From NCBI GenBank assembly GCA_007131895.1, contig SLPR01000427.1, positions 1-16,629 on the forward strand: a stretch of 16,629 nucleotides of DNA. Reading direction: 5' to 3'. Positions 1 through 9,800 of this stretch are shown here, one piece after another. This DNA comes from Bacteroidales bacterium. Lineage in GTDB: Bacteria > Bacteroidota > Bacteroidia > Bacteroidales > UBA7960. Under the pieces are notes generated by a model. It saw only the letters and a list, made by a program, of their open reading frames with translations, had not been told where the DNA came from and ran no database searches. Each line of letters starts with the position of its first letter. The stretch's first letter is position 1. A program made the translations under genes and the position numbers.

Positions 1-10
1 ATAGAATTTT

Positions 11-1489
11 ATGAGAACAATTAAAATATTAACAGCCGTTTTAACAGTCTTTTTTATGACTGCCTGTGGTGATGATTATCTTGATCTGACACCACCGGAC
101 GCTATCGCTGATACAGAAGCCTTCGAAACACTTGAAGATTTTCATGTGGGCCTCAATGGTATCTACTCCTCTATCAGAGCGGGTGGTGCGTACTGGGGTA
201 AAAACATGATGATGAACTTCGCCGTATCAACCAATGACTTCTATGCTGTACAAGGCTTTACCAACCAATGGGGTAGCCAGTATGCATGGACTGTTTTGCC
301 GGGAACCGGAGAAGGTGCTAACCTTTGGCTTTCTGCCTACAGGGTAGCTACCAGATCTTCAAACCTGATCAACAACTTTGGTAATTTGCCAGCTCCTGCT
401 GCTAATGATGCCGCCCTTATAGCTGAGCACAACCAGATCCTGGGTGAAGCCAAACTGGCAAGAGCCATGGCCCATTTTGACCTGGTACGTGTTTTTGCCA
501 AGCCTTATCGCCTGGCCAATCCTGATTCCGATCTCGGTGTGCCTATAGTTACTGTTGAGAACCTTGAGGAAAAACCCAGAAACACCATCGGTGAAGTTTA
601 TTCCTTTATTCTTGAACAAGCTTTGGAAGCAAGAAATCTTATTACCATGAACCGTGCACGCCATTTTATGGGTGTGGATGCTGCCAATGCATTCCTGGCA
701 AGAGTTTATCACGAGATGGGTGACTGGCCTAATGCCATTACTTACGCTACCAACGTTATCAATGCAAGAAGCCTGTCTACAGGAGAACAATTTATGAACA
801 TCTGGGCCGATGATGGTGCTGTCAATGATGAAGTTCTCTTTATGGTAGGAGTTCACCAGTCTGAATTTGGTAATGATCTCAACCTGGGTTCCAACTTTGT
901 AGGTGGTAACCCCCCGGTTGGTGGTAACTGGAGAATTGACTATATCCCAGCTCTTGAATTACTTGATTTGTATGATAAGGACAACGATATTCGTTATGCT
1001 GCCTATTTCCTGGATAATGTTAACGTGCCTTCTATTAATCCTGTTACAGCTTTTGTTAAATACCCGCCGGATAATCCTCACTTTACCAACAGGGGTATGA
1101 ACCAGATGAAAGTTTTCCGTGTAGCTGAAGCCTATCTTATCAGAGCCGAAGCTTATGCCGCTTCTGGTCAGGCAGGTCCTGCCAATGATGATCTCGAAGC
1201 ACTCAGAACTGCACGTATCAGCGGTTACAGCCATACTGATCTTTCAGGAGACAACCTACTCAATGCTATCTATGATGAGCGCAGAAAAGAAATGGTTGCT
1301 GAAAGCTCACGTTGGTTCGACCTGAGAAGAAGAAACGTAGGTTTCTCTCGTACTCCCCAGCAAGGTACAGGTCCTGCCAACGATTTGGTGATCGAGAACA
1401 ACGACTATCGTTGGATTTGGCCTATCCCACAAGGGGAAATGGATGCCAATAGCCTTATTATTCAGAACCCAGGTTATGCTTCTGAGTAA
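11..1489 (+). CDS. SusD/RagB family outer-membrane lipoprotein
   Basis: This 492-residue protein is a surface substrate-binding lipoprotein of the SusD/RagB family, which caps a SusC transporter at the outer membrane. A lipoprotein signal (hydrophobic residues 4-17, lipobox ending at Cys19, followed by GDD) supports the ATG start. The RagB/SusD hallmarks are visible: an N-terminal YLDLTPP segment, TPR-like helices including YLIRAEAYAASGQ around residue 380, the conserved DERRKEM...RWFDLRR block around residues 425-445, and the C-terminal WPIPQGEMD...NPGY ending. The length is normal for the family. The cognate SusC would lie just upstream, outside the window. The next lipoprotein gene follows after 35 bp, and the two genes have near-identical leaders (ATAGAATT just before ATGAGA), so they are probably co-transcribed. 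The substrate cannot be read from the sequence. The family call is near certain. Confidence 0.96.
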   Translation: MRTIKILTAVLTVFFMTACGDDYLDLTPPDAIADTEAFETLEDFHVGLNGIYSSIRAGGAYWGKNMMMNFAVSTNDFYAVQGFTNQWGSQYAWTVLPGTGEGANLWLSAYRVATRSSNLINNFGNLPAPAANDAALIAEHNQILGEAKLARAMAHFDLVRVFAKPYRLANPDSDLGVPIVTVENLEEKPRNTIGEVYSFILEQALEARNLITMNRARHFMGVDAANAFLARVYHEMGDWPNAITYATNVINARSLSTGEQFMNIWADDGAVNDEVLFMVGVHQSEFGNDLNLGSNFVGGNPPVGGNWRIDYIPALELLDLYDKDNDIRYAAYFLDNVNVPSINPVTAFVKYPPDNPHFTNRGMNQMKVFRVAEAYLIRAEAYAASGQAGPANDDLEALRTARISGYSHTDLSGDNLLNAIYDERRKEMVAESSRWFDLRRRNVGFSRTPQQGTGPANDLVIENNDYRWIWPIPQGEMDANSLIIQNPGYASE

Positions 1490-1524
1490 GTAATAAAAAC
1501 ATTAATCAAGTAAAGTATAGAATT

Positions 1525-2019
1525 ATGAGAAAAATAGTTTTAATAATGTTCTTGTTGGCAACTCCATTTATCATGGTGTCTTGCGATGACGACGAACAAA
1601 TATTGCCCCGTGAAGATTTCTTTGTAGCATTTGAAACTACATTTGCTACCATTTCAAAGAACTCTGCACAAACCGTAAATATTCCGGTTTATGTTGCCGC
1701 CGAAAGAGGCGAGCAGGTTACTGTGAATATTGGCATCAAAAATGATCCTGAATTACTGGAAAGACCAGAATATGATGGCTACAGTTTTGCTGCCGAGAAT
1801 ACTGACTTTGAGTTTATTCATGGTCCGGTATTAACCTATTCTATTGGTGCTGGTTATGATACATTGCGTATCAGCCCCATTGCCGGAGGTACTCCTGGAA
1901 ATCTGATTCTGGACCTCTACCTGCAGAGCAATTCTGCCGGTTATAAAATGGGATTCTTTTATGGCGAAGAAGCCGACTCTACCTCTCACGACAGATTTCT
2001 TATTGTTTTTACTGAATAG
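1525..2019 (+). CDS. Small lipoprotein with Calx-beta-like domain, SusD-linked
   Basis: This 164-residue predicted lipoprotein has a signal peptide ending in a lipobox at Cys20 (MVSC followed by DDDEQ). The acidic residues after the Cys fit the surface-export signal known for Bacteroidota lipoproteins. The remaining roughly 135 residues alternate short beta strands and turns. The pattern (VNIPVYVA, then TVNIGIKND, then an F-A-A-x-N-T-D-F-E-F motif, then DTLRISPI) resembles Calx-beta or DUF4843-like beta sandwiches that often accompany SusCD pairs. It lies 35 bp after the SusD gene and is followed by a terminator, so it is likely the last gene of that operon. A role as an accessory surface binding protein is inferred from position and fold only. 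No catalytic motif is visible. Confidence 0.85.
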   Translation: MRKIVLIMFLLATPFIMVSCDDDEQILPREDFFVAFETTFATISKNSAQTVNIPVYVAAERGEQVTVNIGIKNDPELLERPEYDGYSFAAENTDFEFIHGPVLTYSIGAGYDTLRISPIAGGTPGNLILDLYLQSNSAGYKMGFFYGEEADSTSHDRFLIVFTE

Positions 2020-2048
2020 TAATTCTTATTTTAAGTCTGACAAATATT

Positions 2049-2083
2049 TCCGGGCCATTCTTTTCGAATGGCCCGGATTTTTT
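2049..2083 (+). terminator. Rho-independent terminator of the first SusD operon
   Basis: An 11-bp perfect GC-rich stem (CCGGGCCATTC at 2050-2060 pairing with 2066-2076) has a TTTTC loop and is followed by six T residues. One more A-T pair closes the base. It sits 30 bp after the small lipoprotein stop codon. Confidence 0.93.
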
Positions 2084-2340
2084 ATGGACACTCTGCAGAT
2101 TTGCTTAATAAGGATGAAATTTATCCTTATCCCAAAGGAAAACTTTTGCACTGTAATGAATTATTTTACCGCAGAATGATTAAATTTGCCATGATTTAAC
2201 TAAACAATCTGTTTGCTACCTTCCTGCAGCCTGCTCATGCTGCTGTTATCAAACCCAAACCAACCAACAGCAACATCAGGTGCAATGTGGTACAATCTCT
2301 TATTGAAACACCCAAAATTATTTATTCAAAAAATACACAC
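2084..2340 (+). promoter_or_regulatory. Intergenic leader of the protease gene, with a -7-like TAAATTTG
   Basis: No gene is visible here. TAAATTTG at 2181-2188 matches the Bacteroidota -7 consensus TAnnTTTG exactly, but the expected TTTG about 20 bp upstream is not convincing, so the promoter call is tentative. If it is used, the 5' leader would be about 145 nt. Two inverted repeats are present. ATAAGGAT at 2108-2115 pairs with 2123-2130 (8 bp, 7-nt loop), upstream of the -7 box. TGCTGCTGTT at 2238-2247 pairs with 2266-2275 (9 of 10) inside the presumed leader. Confidence 0.45.
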
Positions 2341-5300
2341 ATGAAAAGAAGAACTACCCTAACGTTATTTGTTTTTGCCTTTCTGATGCTTTTTGCATGG
2401 AATACAAAAGCACAATTTTTCCAAATGGATGCCGAAGAGATGATTGCTTCGCCACAGAAAACCCATTACGATGCGCTTGATCCTGACAACCCTGCCAATG
2501 ACCCCGAGAAGGTGAAGCAGTGGCACAAAGAGTTTGTATCGCGCAATGCGCATAAAATTGTGGGAGGTGAAGATGTAGATATCGAAGACTATCCCTGGCA
2601 GGTTTCCCTGCAAATGACACCCGTTTTTGGAGGTGGTGCATTTTGTGGAGGTACCATCATTAGTGAAGAATGGATCGTAACCGCCGCTCATTGCCTTTTG
2701 CGTGATGTCAATGGTGAAGATTTTGAACTTACCCCTACCGATGTGCGTATCAGAGCAGGTTTTACTGCCATGAACAACCCCGCGCAGGGAAGTTATTACC
2801 AGGTGGAGGAAATCATTCTGCACCCCGGCTATACTACCTCTTCTCACAGATTTGACATTGCCCTGGTGCGTCTTGCCAGTGCGATTGATTTTAATCACCC
2901 CGGTAAAGCACCTGTTGCATTGGTGACCCAGCAGGATGCCGACAATGGTATGACGGACCATGGTGTTATGGCTAAGGTTTCAGGATGGGGTGCGCTTTCT
3001 TCAGGCGGGCCATCACCCAATATTTTGCAGGCTATCGAGGTGCCTGTTATTACCAGCGGCACAAGCTATCCGCCTAATATGATCACTCCCGATATGATTA
3101 TGGCCGGTGCGTCCGGACAGGATGCCTGCCAGGGTGACAGTGGTGGTCCGATGGTAATAGAAGATGGCAATGGATGGTATAAACTTGCCGGTGTGGTTAG
3201 CTGGGGTGTGGGTTGCGGAGAGCCTGGATACCCCGGGGTTTATGCAAGGGTTAGCTATTTTGAAGACTGGTTGGCAGAGTACATTTTCTTCCCTGACCCC
3301 AATCAGTTTTATACGTTTGATCATGAAGACTTCGGCGACGGTCAAATACCACAAGGTTGGGTTAGCAATGTTATTGCAGGTCCCGCCAATTTTCCCGGGT
3401 GGGAATGGACAACCACAGGAGGAGATTTCGGTGGACAACTCAACTCTTCAACTGCAGACAACGGGTACATGATACTGGATTCTGATGCGCATGGTTCAGG
3501 TGGAGTTGCCGAGGAAGTCGATCTGATTTCCGCCCCTTACGATTTTACTGAGATCACTGGAAATATTAGCTTCTCCGCTGAACACTGGGCAAGAACTTTC
3601 GGCACTGCTGATGTGAGAATCTATGTAAGTAATGATGATTTTACGACTCAAACCGAGCTGTATCGCTGGCATGGTGCACCACAAAATGAAGCAAACGGGC
3701 CAAATCCTGTGGTGTCTGTATTTGATGTAACTGATGTGGCCCAGGGTCAATCCGATGTAAAATTCAAATTCAAATGGTTAGGTTCTTACGATTACTGGTG
3801 GTTGGTAGATGATGTGAGGATACTCATTGAAAACACCCCTCTGCAGGTACAATTTGTGGTTACTGATGGTGAAGCCACCCTTGCTGATGCGATTGTTACG
3901 ACCGGATATACAGGGCAACATGCCGTAACCGACAATGACGGAATTGCCTTTCTTACCTTATATGAAGGAGATTATACCATTTCTGTAAACAGAAGTGGCT
4001 TCTTTCCTTTTACTGCTGATATAACCGTTACAGAAGACGGGCAAATCGTAAACCTCGAACTGGAGAAAATCCCCGCCCCGGAAATTGAAATTGACCTCAC
4101 TGTTATTGAAGTAGATGTTAACCAGGGAACCATTTTTAGCACCCTGCTAAATATTGCCAATCCTGGAGATGCTGAATTGGAGTTTTCTTTGCTGGCATAT
4201 CCTGCCGATGGCGAAAGTAAAGCTAATATGAATCAAAACCCTACCGCTCACTATGAGGGTTTTGACCAAACAGGCCAGAGCATCATTGTCGGAACCACTG
4301 GTTATTCTTATGAATCTGAAAACCATAAAGAGAACCTGGATGCTGATCGCTATGATGAATTTATAGAAATTCATCATGATCTGGATGATGGTTCTATGAA
4401 TGGAATTGGGGCCGGCGCCAATAGCTGGATTAGTGCAGTAAGGTTTGATGCTGAAGATATGAGCCCTTATGCATCGCTCTATGAATTATCGCACATAAGA
4501 TTTCACCTTGGAAGCAATACATTTACCCATGTGGAGGTGAAGATATGGGAAGGGGGAACTGAAGATGGGCCGCAAACCGAGATATACTCCCAGAATGTAA
4601 CGGATGATGTCAGCGCTAACAGTTGGAACATCCATGAATTGCCAGAAAATATTTCTATACTTCCCGGCGTGGAATACTGGTTTGGCTATGCCATAACCTC
4701 CACAGGGCAGTTTCCGGCCTCTGCAGATGCAGGTCCGATGGTGGCCGGTAAAGGGTGCTGGATTTATTTTGGCAACAACTGGTCATTGCTTCCCGATTTG
4801 AACAGTGATTTTGATTACAACTGGAGAATCAGAGGTGGGCTGCAACTTCTTGAGCAGGTGGATTGGCTGACCATTGACCCGCAGACAGGTACCGTTGCTC
4901 CCGAATCGGATGTGGATATTCAGCTTACCTTTGACGTTGCGGGTATGGAGTTGGGGCAGTACTTTGCCTCCCTTCTGTTACAAAACAACGCTGGTCCTGC
5001 CATTACCATTCCTGTCACCCTGAATGTTTTGCCCGCAGAATATGATGTTACCTTTGAGGTGAAAGATCCGGAAGGCGTTGTTGTGGATAATGCTGTGGTT
5101 ACCCTGGGTTCCATAACCAACGCCGAAGGAGATTACTTCTTTGAGGATATAATGGCTGGCGAATATGTTTACAGTGTAGCTGCAGAGGGTTTTAACCCCG
5201 CTGGTGGCATTGTGGGTGTAAACCAGGACATGACTGTTGAGGTGATGCTTATTGCTGAAGATGCCGACGTCATTACCCTTACCGTGACTATAGAAGATGA

Positions 5301-6423
5301 ATTTGAAGTGCCCCAGCAAGATGTAATGTTTATCCTGCAGGGATTCGGAGGGCATTATACCAATGCTGCCGGCCAGGTTGTGCTTACACTGGTTCCCGGA
5401 ACCTTTGCCTACCAGGCAACCAAAACAGGATTTGAGCCAGTTGCTTCCAATGTGGTCATTACTGACGATGAAAACCAAACCCTGGACATAGCAATGGATT
5501 ATCTTCGCTTCAATGTGGAAGTAACTGCCCTTCCTGAAGAGGGAGGAATTGTTGCCGGCGCAGGTGAATATTATTACGGACAGACAGTTGGCCTGGATGC
5601 ACTGGCCAACATTGGATATCACTTTATTCAGTGGAACGAAAGCGGTACAATGGTATCTGATGATCCGGAATTCTTCTTTGAAATTTTTGCAGACAGAAGT
5701 TTTGAAGCGATATTTTTTATCAATGTGTATACCATTACTGCTACTGCCGGAGCCAATGGTTCCATTAACCCCTCAGGTGATGTTGACGTAGAACATGGTG
5801 AGGATATTACATTTGCCATTTTGCCCAATGCCGGTTATGATATTGAAGATGTACTGGTGAATGGTGAAAGCGTGGGTGCAGTGGCAACCTTTACGTTTGA
5901 AGACGTAACAGAAGATGCAACGATACATGCCGAATTTGTTATGCGCACCTATGAGGTGAATGTTACATCTGAAGGTAATGGCACCATTACTCCTTTCGGA
6001 ACCCTGGTAGTGGATCATGGAAGCAGTATTACCTTTGAACTCGAACCCGAAGATGGCCACCATGTAGGAGATCTTTTGATCAATGGAAACAGTGTGGGAT
6101 GGCATTATACTTATACACTGAGCAACATTCAGCAGGACACTGATGTACATGCTTTATTTTCAGTGGGCGTGGGTGTTGATGAATTAACCGGCGAATCCGG
6201 GATGATGGTATACCCCAATCCGGCGACTAGCCTGGTAACCATAGAAAGCAGTTATAAGTTGCAGGTAATTGAACTTTACAACATCAGCGGACAGCTGGTA
6301 AAGAGCATTAAAGCAGGTGGAAACACCCATAGCCTGAATGTGAGTGCCCTTGAACAGGGTGTTTATATGATAAGGGTTGTTACCCACGAAAGCACACAAG
6401 TTGTAAGACTTAAAGTTCGGTAA
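2341..6423 (+). CDS. Secreted trypsin-like serine protease with mosaic C-terminal tail and T9SS sorting domain
   Basis: This is a 1360-residue secreted S1-family protease. The ATG at 2341 is preferred because a signal peptide (residues 1-25, ending in TKAQ) starts there; an in-frame GTG at 2287 would add 18 non-signal residues. A propeptide (about 26-72) ends in Lys before IVGG (73-76). The catalytic triad is His117 (TAAHC), Asp172 (DIAL) and Ser267 (GDSGGP). Asp261 occupies the S1-pocket position six residues before the Ser, predicting cleavage after Lys/Arg, so self-activation is possible. The tail holds a choice-of-anchor J/cleaved-adhesin-like domain (about 324-495), a carboxypeptidase-regulatory-like domain (about 500-577), a BACON/ASH-like domain split by an insertion (about 581-898), two more regulatory-like domains (about 900-1052), three InlB-type B repeats (about 1056-1274) and a type IX secretion sorting domain (about 1288-1360, starting VYPNPA). 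It is likely secreted or surface-attached. It has its own terminator. Confidence 0.95.
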   Translation: MKRRTTLTLFVFAFLMLFAWNTKAQFFQMDAEEMIASPQKTHYDALDPDNPANDPEKVKQWHKEFVSRNAHKIVGGEDVDIEDYPWQVSLQMTPVFGGGAFCGGTIISEEWIVTAAHCLLRDVNGEDFELTPTDVRIRAGFTAMNNPAQGSYYQVEEIILHPGYTTSSHRFDIALVRLASAIDFNHPGKAPVALVTQQDADNGMTDHGVMAKVSGWGALSSGGPSPNILQAIEVPVITSGTSYPPNMITPDMIMAGASGQDACQGDSGGPMVIEDGNGWYKLAGVVSWGVGCGEPGYPGVYARVSYFEDWLAEYIFFPDPNQFYTFDHEDFGDGQIPQGWVSNVIAGPANFPGWEWTTTGGDFGGQLNSSTADNGYMILDSDAHGSGGVAEEVDLISAPYDFTEITGNISFSAEHWARTFGTADVRIYVSNDDFTTQTELYRWHGAPQNEANGPNPVVSVFDVTDVAQGQSDVKFKFKWLGSYDYWWLVDDVRILIENTPLQVQFVVTDGEATLADAIVTTGYTGQHAVTDNDGIAFLTLYEGDYTISVNRSGFFPFTADITVTEDGQIVNLELEKIPAPEIEIDLTVIEVDVNQGTIFSTLLNIANPGDAELEFSLLAYPADGESKANMNQNPTAHYEGFDQTGQSIIVGTTGYSYESENHKENLDADRYDEFIEIHHDLDDGSMNGIGAGANSWISAVRFDAEDMSPYASLYELSHIRFHLGSNTFTHVEVKIWEGGTEDGPQTEIYSQNVTDDVSANSWNIHELPENISILPGVEYWFGYAITSTGQFPASADAGPMVAGKGCWIYFGNNWSLLPDLNSDFDYNWRIRGGLQLLEQVDWLTIDPQTGTVAPESDVDIQLTFDVAGMELGQYFASLLLQNNAGPAITIPVTLNVLPAEYDVTFEVKDPEGVVVDNAVVTLGSITNAEGDYFFEDIMAGEYVYSVAAEGFNPAGGIVGVNQDMTVEVMLIAEDADVITLTVTIEDEFEVPQQDVMFILQGFGGHYTNAAGQVVLTLVPGTFAYQATKTGFEPVASNVVITDDENQTLDIAMDYLRFNVEVTALPEEGGIVAGAGEYYYGQTVGLDALANIGYHFIQWNESGTMVSDDPEFFFEIFADRSFEAIFFINVYTITATAGANGSINPSGDVDVEHGEDITFAILPNAGYDIEDVLVNGESVGAVATFTFEDVTEDATIHAEFVMRTYEVNVTSEGNGTITPFGTLVVDHGSSITFELEPEDGHHVGDLLINGNSVGWHYTYTLSNIQQDTDVHALFSVGVGVDELTGESGMMVYPNPATSLVTIESSYKLQVIELYNISGQLVKSIKAGGNTHSLNVSALEQGVYMIRVVTHESTQVVRLKVR

Positions 6424-6507
6424 GCACTGAAAAAGAGCGAGTTGTATTGTGCTGCTTTGGTTAGCACAAAACATTAAGTTTTTGTGATGCTGTTTTAGAA
6501 AAAAAAA

Positions 6508-6540
6508 CCTCTGAATCCAGTAAATTCAGAGGTTTTTTTT
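6508..6540. terminator. Terminator after the protease gene, probably bidirectional
   Basis: CCTCTGAAT (6508-6516) pairs perfectly with ATTCAGAGG (6524-6532) around a 7-nt loop. An A run (from 6499) precedes the stem and an eight-T run follows it, so it could work in both directions. A further 7-bp inverted repeat (TTGTGCT 6447-6453 with AGCACAA 6463-6469) lies between the stop codon and this hairpin but has no T tract. Confidence 0.92.
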
Positions 6541-6824
6541 TGTGTGTTTTGTTAATTTATGTTGGGGTGAACAGGTGTTAAAATGGAAATAAAAAGGAGG
6601 TGGAAGTTGTTCATATGAATGATTATTAAAGGCTTCAAAGCGTTTTAAACACATGAGTATAGGATATTTTTCGGTGTATAGCCTTCACTTACTTACAGAT
6701 ATAGAAGCGAAAAATTATTAAAGAAACATTAGCAGATTTGTGAATAATTCATATATTTACACCGGTAAAACAGGGATTACCTGTTTGAAACAAAAACCAA
6801 ATTATAAACAAAAACAAAAACGAC
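6541..6824 (+). promoter_or_regulatory. Upstream region of the SusC/SusD operon, with tentative promoter
   Basis: No gene is seen in this A/T-rich stretch. TATATTTA at 6752-6759 differs from the TAnnTTTG -7 consensus only at the last base. TTAG at 6729-6732, 19 bp upstream, is a three-of-four match to the -33 element TTTG. A perfect TTTG at 6737-6740 is too close to be its partner. This would give a leader of about 60 nt before the SusC ATG. No anti-sigma/ECF pair or hybrid two-component regulator is linked in the window. Confidence 0.35.
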
Positions 6825-9800
6825 ATGAAGAAAATCTGTTTAATTTTTGCCATTCTCGTTTTTTTGGGCAATGCATTAAGTGCCCAGGAACGAAGAATTA
6901 CTGGTACAGTAACGGATGCCGTTGACGGTTCCACAATGCCGGGTGTTACCATTTCGGTACAAGGAACAACTCAGGGTACCATTACTGATACCAACGGGCG
7001 CTATGAAATTACCGTTGCTGAGGGTGCCACCCTGGTATTCTCTTTTATTGGTATGGTAACCGAGCGGCGCGTTGTAGGTACGGAGTCTGTAATCAACGTG
7101 TCCTTGTCTATGGACCTTGCTACTTTGCAGGAGATTGTTGTAACGGCCTTTGGTATCGAGAGAGAGCGGAAGGCGTTAAGCTATTCTGTTCAGGAAGTGA
7201 GTGGAGAGATGATGTCTCAGTCGGGTAACCCCAGTATGGCCAACGCCCTGCAAGGTAAAGTGGCAGGGGTTATTGTAAGGCAATCATCCGGTATGCCCGG
7301 TTCCAGCTCCCACGTTACTATTCGTGGTAGCCGCTCATTTACCGGAAACAACCAGCCCCTTTACGTTATAGATGGTGTTCCCATTGCTTCCGGTTCGGAT
7401 GTATCAGGTGGAGTATCAGGTACTGACTTCTCCAGCCGTTTTCTGGACATCAACCCTGAAGACATTGCGTCGATCAGTATTCTTAAAGGACCTGCCGCTT
7501 CTGCGCTCTACGGTATGAGAGCCACCAACGGTGTGGTTATTATTACGACCAAAAGTGGTAGAGGTATGGCCAAAGGCCAAACCCAGGTCAATTTTTCGAC
7601 CAACTATACATGGGACGAAATTTCCAGAACACCTGAATTGCAAAGCACCTATGCACAGGGAGCCGGTGGAGTCCTTAACCAAAATTCTTCTTTGTCATGG
7701 GGCCCCAGAATTGATACCCTGGGTACTTATTTTCACCGTGTTCTTCAGCAAGATTTTGATGGAACAAATCAGGTTTTTGATAACGTAAGTCCTTTCTTCC
7801 AAACCGGTCACACCCTTAATGCAACCATTGACGTGAGTGGTGCCGGAGATTTTGGTAATTATAGCGTGGGTTTTGGTCAAACAGAACAAACGGGTATTAT
7901 CGACAAAACCGGTATGAGCAGATCTACTGCCAGATTGGCTGGTACCTTTAATATTTCCGACAGATTAACTGTAGGAGGTAATGCCAATTTCTCCTCACTG
8001 GATGTGGATAAAATCCCTGGGGGTAGTAACCTTTCCAACCCCCTGTTTACCGTGTATGCAGCACCCAGAAGTTATGATCTTTTTGGACTGCCTCATCACG
8101 ATCCCAATGATCCTTACAGGCAGATACATTATCGTGCCGCCATGGACAACCCTATCTGGGCAATGGAAAACAGTTCGTTTTTCGAGCAAACCCAAAGGGT
8201 TTTCGGTAACGTAAATGCAGGTTATCAGATTGCCGACGGAATCAAGCTTAACTATCGCCTGGGAACGGACTACTTTATTACTGATGGTAAGGAAGTGTAC
8301 GAAAAAGGTAGTGGTAATACAGGTGGTAGAACAGCTATCCCTTCCGGTGGTCAAATCATGGACTTTGCCTATACACGACTGGAACTTAACTCCAACATTA
8401 ACCTTACTATCAACAGAAGCCTGACGGATGACATTGATTTCGATCTGCTTGTTGGTAGCGAATATTCTGATATCCAAAGAAGATTTATGGAGAATACCGG
8501 TCGTACCATCACTATTGGTGGTTTCCGTAATATCAACAACACCGGTACCCAAACCGTTTTTGAGTCATCCAACTGGCAGCGTACAGTCGGCTTTTTCGGA
8601 AACCTTGGTTTGTCATGGAGAAGCGCCTTGTTCCTGAATGCATCAGGAAGAAATGATATTGTTTCTTACATGCCCGAAGGTAATCGCTCATTCTTCTATC
8701 CATCTGTAGGTGTAGGTTTTGCTTTTACCGAGCTGTTGGATCTGGATGAAGGTGGTCTTACTTTTGCTAAACTACGTGCATCATGGGCACAAGTAGGTCA
8801 GGGTGGACCTTTGTATTCTACCCAGAACATCTTTATTACCGGTGGTGCGGCCCACGTTGGTGGTTTTATCGGCCCACAGGGTATACAGTTCCCTTTCCAG
8901 AACCAAACAGGCTTTACCCTCAGTTCTGTTTTGAGAAGCCCCGACCTGGTGCCCCAGAATACCAGTACCACCGAGTTAGGTTTCGACGCGAGATTTATCA
9001 ACAACAGGATTGGTATCGACTATACGTTTTACATGATTGACGTAACCGATCAGATTTTTGCTGTTCCAATTCCCTCTTCTACAGGGTTTACTTCTGAGTT
9101 GCGCAACGCCGGCCGCCTGGAAACTATAGGTCATGAAATAGTTTTCAATATTGTACCGGTTCGTACACAGGACTTTGAGTGGAACATAACTACCAACTTT
9201 TCCACCTACAAAAACGAAGTTCTTGAACTTGCTCCCGGAGTAACGGATATTTTCCTTGGTGGTTTTGTTCAGCCCAACGTAAGAGCTCAGGCTGGCTCTT
9301 CCTATCCTGTTATTTTTGGTACCCGCTTCCTCAGAGACGACAATGGCAACATTGTTAACCTGGACAACCCCAACAGCGCCTTCCACGGTATGCCTATGGC
9401 AGATCCCGAAGCAGGTGTAATTGGTGATGTACAGCCCGACTTTGAGATGAACTTCATCAACAATTTCCGTTACCGCAACTTTAATCTTTCATTCCAGATT
9501 GACTGGAGACAAGGTGGCTACATGTATGCCGGTAATACCAGGCTGCAGAAACTTTATGGTATGGATAAGATGACTGAAGACAGGGAAAGCCCGTTTGTGG
9601 CTCCCGGTGTTAAGGGATTCATGGATGCAGACGGAAACCTTGTAATAACAGGTGACAACGATATCACTTTGGAAACTAATCTTCAGCACCAGACCTATTG
9701 GTTGGATGCCATGGATGCTATCGACGAATCCAACGTTTATGAAACATCTTTTGTAAGATTCAGAGAACTGAGTATTTCTTACGACCTTCCCCTGGCTGCG

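Noticed and set aside
2287..2340. In-frame GTG that would extend the protease by 18 residues
   Set aside because: The ATG at 2341 begins a clean signal peptide; the extension would bury it, and the GTG lies in presumed leader sequence.
2365..2961. Minus-strand open frame of 198 codons inside the protease gene
   Set aside because: It is antisense to the catalytic domain whose motifs are unmistakable, and its translation shows no signal, domain or composition of a real protein.
4978..5622. Minus-strand open frame of 214 codons inside the protease gene
   Set aside because: Shadow of the beta-repeat coding region; no recognisable features.
5700..6160. Tandem InlB-type repeats considered as a DNA repeat array
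   Set aside because: The similarity is at the protein level only; nucleotide sequences of the three repeats have diverged, so this is domain duplication and not a DNA repeat or CRISPR.
6447..6469. 7-bp inverted repeat after the protease stop as a separate terminator
   Set aside because: No T tract follows; the stronger hairpin at 6508-6540 explains termination.
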